From positions 1 through 60,307 of the forward strand of contig NW_026729257.1 in NCBI RefSeq assembly GCF_030272615.1: a stretch of 60,307 bases of DNA, read 5' to 3'. The position numbers and the translations under genes are program-made. This DNA comes from Cryptomeria japonica. Lineage: Eukaryota; Streptophyta; Pinopsida; Cupressales; Cupressaceae. Under the pieces are notes generated by a model. That model was not told the origin of the DNA, ran no database searches, and saw nothing but the letters and a program-made list of their open reading frames with translations. Each line of letters starts with the position of its first letter. Position 1 is the first letter of the stretch. Positions 56,099 to 60,307 of the stretch are shown one piece after another.

Positions 56099-57406
56099 AT
56101 GGCATCATCATCTACACCAGCAGAGAGTCTTATGATTACTGCTGAAGCTATGCAGTCTATGGGATCGGATAAAATAGAATCATATAATGCATTATCTTAA
56201 GTTCCTGATGGTGTTTTGATTAAAGGAGATTTGTCTAGTTATATAGACTGTAAAATTGAGGATCTAGGATCACTGGCAATCTATTCATAGCTTAAATCTT
56301 TGTGTGATAAGAGTGGGAAAATCAAACTCGAATATATTAGGGTTTATGAAAAGAGTTTTCATAATGCAGCTTATTTTCTTGAAGATTTTGAGGAAGAGAA
56401 TCTTAGGATTATCCTTAGTCATGTACATGGAGGTAATATGTATCTTGACAGGTTGCACACAATCACAAAGGAATTTATTCATGTAGTGGCTGGTTTCTGC
56501 CAAACCAATGAAGTACCAAAATTGACAACAATCTCAACGGAGACTGTTATTGCTTTGACAAAGACCATTGCTGACGGTCGTGCTATATCGGTCAACAACA
56601 TTGCAGATCCAGAAGTCAAATTTGCAACAATGGTTATTGGCTATCGGACATTCCACTCTAGTAGGATGAACAGTGTATGGTCTGCTACTGTGCATGCCAC
56701 CTATAGGATGATGGAAGAGAATGTAGATTATGATTTGTGTGAGGCAATGAGAAGTCAATTGATGCTAAACTTAGAATCAATTAAGAAGGACAATAGCCAA
56801 ACATTAAAATATGGTCAAATATTGATTGGTTTACTCTTTTACTTTTACAATTTCATTCCAGGAATTGGTAATATTCAATGGTCCAAGGACATACCGGTTA
56901 CAGCCCAAATCAAGAATAACATTAAGGCTGCGAAGAACACATTTCCTATTGCCATGAATAAATATTTTAATTAGTTTCAAAAGAAGAAGAGCATGAGATT
57001 AAGGCTATCTGATGAAGTGGTGAAACACTTTGAAAAAGACATTTGTTTCACTGTAACCACTGATGTTTTCCTTATGGAGGCCGTTGAAACTAGAGAAGAA
57101 GAAATGGAAGAAATGAGCTATGAAGTCAACTATGACTTGCTAATCGATTATGCAAACAACCTTTTGGTATCTCCCAAGGATAAAAAGAAGAAAATACTAG
57201 GAACTTATCAGGAAAGTATTGCACCTGCTCAACCCAGTAGTACCAAGGAGAAAAAGAAGAAAATTGAGCAAGCAGCTTCTGTGGCCATCGGTACAAGGCT
57301 AACTAGAAGTATTCAAATAAAAAAGGAATATGTACCAAAAGTATATGCAAAGAAGAAGACTGTAACACAGTTAGTGCACTGGATCCCATCAGAACTCCAC
57401 AGTTAA
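56099..57406 (+). pseudogene. Extra ORF of the LTR element, function unknown
   Basis: A single frame from MASSSTPAESLMITAEAMQS, with stops after about 34 and 63 codons, open from 56300 to a TAG at 56972 and again to 57406. It contains IIDCKIEDLG-like sequence, YEKSFHNAAYFLEDFEEEN, DRLHTITKEFIHVVAGFCQ, NNIADPEVKFATMVIGYRTF and a Lys-rich tail (PKDKKKKILGTYQ). I recognise no enzyme motif. Conifer-like LTR elements often have a non-gag-pol ORF of this kind, but that comparison is inference. The natural coding end is lost: from about 57370 the frame runs into 5S rRNA sequence. No RT or integrase lies between it and the zinc knuckle. Confidence 0.6.
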
Positions 57407-57473
57407 GTGTGCTTGGGCCGAAGTAGTACTGGGATGGGTGACCTCCTAAGAAGTCCCGGTGTTGCACCCTTTT
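57370..57473 (+). pseudogene. Truncated 5S rRNA sequence
   Basis: GTGCACTGGATCCCATCAG, AACTCCACAGTTAAGTGTG, CTTGGGCCGAAGTAGTACTG, GGATGGGTGACCTCC and GTGTTGCACCC match plant 5S rRNA from about base 20 to the 3' end, followed by TTTT. The internal promoter elements are mostly kept (A box with one change, intermediate GATGG, C box GGATGGGTGACCTCC then AAGAAGTCCC). About 20 bases at the 5' end are missing or too diverged. It is joined directly to a LINE 5' end. Not a standard gene. Confidence 0.92.
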
Positions 57474-57492
57474 GAAAAGGAACCTATATTGA

Positions 57493-58760
57493 ATGGTGCA
57501 CTTTCTAGGAGCAGGAGTAGGTGTTGACATAGGAACAGGTTCAGGTTTGAATTCACTTGACGTTAGTTTTGGGAGTCCAGGGGATTCCCCCATGACTTGC
57601 CCCACTAAATTGGTCCCAGATCCTTTGGATGGGGCCTCAATTGATACATGGGATGGTGGTACCATTCAGAATGGTAAATCTGGCACTTCCGACAAACCTG
57701 GTGAGGTTGAGGGCCCCAATAATAAGATTCCCTCTATGGAATGCAACAAGAAATGGGCCTCTCTTTTTGCAACAAAACATAAGGGAAGGCCATTTCCTCA
57801 GTACTGCATAAAGTGGACCGGGATTCTAGTGCTTGCTCCATCTCTATACCAGACTGTACTGTGGAACAAAATATGGCTCACATGCACTTAGCCTTGGTTG
57901 GAAAATTTATTGGACCATGCCCAAATATTGAGGCAGTTAGATCTTGGGTGGATAGGAAATGGGAAGGTAAAGGTCAAATTGATGTTGTGGTTATGGCTAG
58001 TGTCTTCTTCTCCTTTTCATTTGATTATGAAGAAGACTTCGGATCTTTTTTGGCAGGAGGTCCTTGGATGCTAGGCAAGGCCTCACTGGCCCTTAAAAAG
58101 TGGGAACGAGGTTTTAATCCCAAAGACTGGGAATGTAATGAAGCCCCTATTTGGGTCAGACTGCTAGGTTTACCCATGGAATTCTGGGGAGAAGAAATAT
58201 TTGTGGGAATCATAGCTTGCTTCGGTGAGCTAATCTCAGTCGACCTAATGACTGTAGCTAAAAGATGACTGATTTATGCCAGAATGTGTGTCAACGTCAA
58301 ATAGTCTACAAATCTACCTTCTGATGTATATCTTTTCTCCAAGCTTGGTAGATGGGTGAAGAAATTGGAGTATGAATTTATCTCCTTCACGTGTTTCCAC
58401 TATAAAAAAGTGGGTCACTAGGCGAGGCAGTGTCCGGCTAAGCCAAAGAAAGAATGGAGGAAGAGGAATGATTTGCTGCTCTTAGAGAAGATGGATGCCC
58501 TAGCTGCAAAACCTCCCTCAAATCACTTAGGAATTGATCTAGATGGATCTCTACCTAGATCTAAGCCAATCATTCCTACTACCCTTGACCCGAACCTCTC
58601 GTCCCCTGAGGAGATTATTGGGGAATCCCCTGCTATGGAGGCCCCCTGTTTTGATGTGGTTCTCCCAAATTCTTCAAGATCTACTCAAGATATCCCTATT
58701 AAGTTGATTGTGGATATGGATAGCTCTATTGAGTCGAAACTCCTGACCTCCCCCTTGTAG
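57493..58760 (+). pseudogene. LINE 2 ORF1 (DUF4283 and zinc knuckle)
   Basis: Starts MVHFLGAGVGVDIGTGSG and shifts frame near 57810. DUF4283 core: LALVGKFIGPCPNIEAVRSW, WEGKGQIDVVVMASVFFSF, FLAGGPWMLGKASLALKKW, APIWVRLLGLPMEFWGEE. The zinc knuckle near 58397 reads C-F-H-Y-K-K-V-G-H-stop-A-R-Q-C: the second Cys is Tyr and a Trp codon is TAG, both G-to-A changes. A further frame 58473-58760 is Pro/Ser/Asp-rich. RNA-binding protein of the LINE. Confidence 0.85.
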
Positions 58761-59022
58761 GAATCATCTCTTGAGGACTTCACTCCTTTTATTGAGGTCA
58801 AACCCAAAAACAGAAGAAGGAACTCGCCTATTGGCCAAAACACTCCGCTCTCAGGGGGGTCTTAACTAGAAACAAACAAAAAGTGCATTATGGGTCAGAA
58901 TCTAGGGGGGTGGGGAGACCACCCAATGCTGTTAGCAGAGATAGGCAGAGTTGAGTTGCCATTGTAGATGGAGCCCAGAGAACGTTACCAGAAATGGGGA
59001 TGGGATCCCCCCCTCATGCTAA

Positions 59023-59830
59023 ATGAAAGTCATCTCATGGAATATAAGGGGTTTAAATCACCCCCACAAGAATGACCTACTATCCAATTTGGTCAGAGAT
59101 AATAAACCTGATATTTTCCTTGTCCGAGAAATGAAAAATGACTGGTAGCAAAGTGGAAAAAATTAAACTGGTGATCTTTGGAGATTGTGGTTCTCACTAT
59201 GTAGATGCAGATGGTTCTTCAAGAGGTATCACCACCCTTTGGAATTTGAGACTACTATGTGGTAAGGTGGTTCTCTCTTCTCCTAGTCACATTGCTATTA
59301 GATTCTCTAATCTTAAAGATGGATCCTCCTGGGTTATTTCCAACATCTATGCTCCTAATGGGAGATCTGCTAGGAAAGCTCTCTGGTCTTCCATTTGCCA
59401 TGCTACATCACTTTTCCCTAATGAGAATTGGGTTCTTATGGGAAATTTCAATACCCCTCTCTCTAATCTGGAGAAATCTAGGGGTATTCCTATCTTTAGT
59501 GATAGTAGACAAGACTTGGCTGACATGGTCAACTCTTTGAGCCTTTTGGATCTGGATCTAATTGGTGCCAAGTTCACCTGGTCCAATAGACATAGTGGGG
59601 AGGATCTTATTTAGGTTAAGCTCAATAGGGGGCTTGTCTCTCCTGATTGCCTTTGGATGACTTCCTGTCGTCTCAATGCCTTGGTCTATGTTGGATCTAA
59701 TCACTTCCCCATCTGCCTCTCGATTACTCCGTTGTCTAGCAAAAAGGCATACCCCTTCAGATATGAGAAAATATGGTTGATGGCCCCTGAAATCCAAGAT
59801 AAAATTTTGGAGTGGTAAAATATTGATATC
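59023..59830 (+). pseudogene. LINE 2 ORF2 endonuclease
   Basis: ATG 59023 begins MKVISWNIRGLNHPHKND and continues to DIFLVREMK (expected Q-E-T-K, with changes). After a shift, 59138-59614 has SNIYAPNGRSARKALW, NWVLMGNFNTPLSNLEKSRG and LIGAKFTWSNRHSGE, the NxYxP, GDFN (Asp to Asn) and FTWSN blocks. The catalytic GDFN Asp is lost. Confidence 0.88.
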
Positions 59831-60307
59831 CAGGGCACGGTTATGTTTTGTATAACCAATAATCTTTCCAATGTCAAGTCTAATATTCAACGTTGGAATA
59901 AATCCTCCTTTGGTAATATCTTCAAAGCTAAAGAGAAGCTCAAACTGGATCTTGAGAAGGTTCAAAATCATATTCAAGTTTTCGGGTTTGATAAAGATGT
60001 CTCGAACAAAGAAATTGAAATTTTGACTAAATTGCATGACATTATTTCCAAAGAAGAGGAATTTTGGAAGTAGAGATCTAGAGCATTATGGCTCAAAAGT
60101 GGAGACAAAAACACCAAGTTCTTTCATATGACAACTCTGAAGCACAGGGTTGCTAATAGAATAAACAAAATTCAGATGAGACAGAGATGGGTTGATAAGC
60201 ATGATGAGATTTGCTAGGAAGCCATTAGGTTTTTCTCTACTATCCTTTCTATGGATGACCCTCTTGATCCTCTAGCTCAGAATGAAATCTTGCAGGAAGT
60301 TCCCTCC
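59831..60307 (+). pseudogene. LINE 2 ORF2, region between endonuclease and RT (partial)
   Basis: Frame 59843-60073 reads NVKSNIQRWNKSSFGNIFKA and a Lys/Glu-rich helix, then after a stop LWLKSGDKNTKFFHMTTLKH, the W-L-x-x-GDxNTKFFH block that precedes LINE RT domains. The RT itself is outside the window. Confidence 0.85.

Larger units (their letters stand above)
57474..60307 (+). mobile_element. LINE 2: L1-type element, cut by the window end
   Basis: A plus-strand non-LTR element starting directly after the 5S sequence. ORF1 (DUF4283 plus zinc knuckle), AP endonuclease and the start of the RT region are visible; the rest lies beyond the window. Stops and shifts in all parts. Confidence 0.9.

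Noticed and set aside
57370-57473. Functional 5S rRNA gene
   Set aside because: The 5' ~20 bases are missing, several positions are changed, and it is single and fused to a LINE.

Overview
This is a plant nuclear window made almost entirely of nested, decayed retrotransposons. I see no intact host gene. Plant-type telomere-like repeats, LINEs with an RNase H, a dual-RNase-H Ty3/gypsy (Tat-type) family, a plant mobile domain (PMD) gene fragment and tRNA-iMet primer sites all indicate a land plant. The low gene density and the old, heavily mutated elements suggest a large genome such as a gymnosperm; that last step is inference.

Layout. 1-1828 is a degenerate telomere-like array. 1829-9057 is AT-rich and nearly featureless, with a tandem duplication, some hydrophobic exon-like fragments on the minus strand and a probable SINE. 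9058-about 19.9 kb is a decayed minus-strand Ty3/gypsy element. It is split by a complete minus-strand LINE (11943-19095) flanked by a perfect 16-bp target duplication. About 20.9-21.7 kb is a decayed copia RT/RNase H remnant. 22166-46713 is a plus-strand Tat-type element whose 5' LTR was hit by a second, inverted copy of the same family (22227-33505, 5-bp target duplication). 47.0-49.9 kb is a small non-autonomous LTR element carrying another insertion in its 5' LTR. 52.5-57.4 kb is an LTR element arranged internal-LTR-internal, with a coiled-coil/zinc-knuckle ORF and an extra ORF. At 57.37 kb a truncated 5S rRNA sequence abuts a second LINE that runs off the window.

The most unusual part is the Tat-type pair. 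Both copies carry, antisense to gag-pol and just upstream of the 3' LTR, a PMD gene with splice donor and acceptor conserved between copies. The family also contains several separate sets of short hairpins whose arms change while staying complementary: an array of units with a fixed 15-nt loop inside the PMD intron, three hairpins just after pol, and AT-rich palindromes in the LTR U3. In the inner copy, a CACAGACGCG-type motif is arrayed in opposite orientations near the two ends, so the 5' and 3' parts of its full-length RNA would be complementary. Comparing the copies shows most premature stops to be C-to-T changes in glutamine or arginine codons, as expected for decay of methylated DNA.

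The copies are complementary deletion derivatives. The inner one keeps leader, gag, protease and the integrase tail but lacks RT, RNase H and the integrase core. The outer one keeps a broken complete pol but has lost its leader and the gag N-terminus. All reading was by eye; coordinates of decayed features are approximate.
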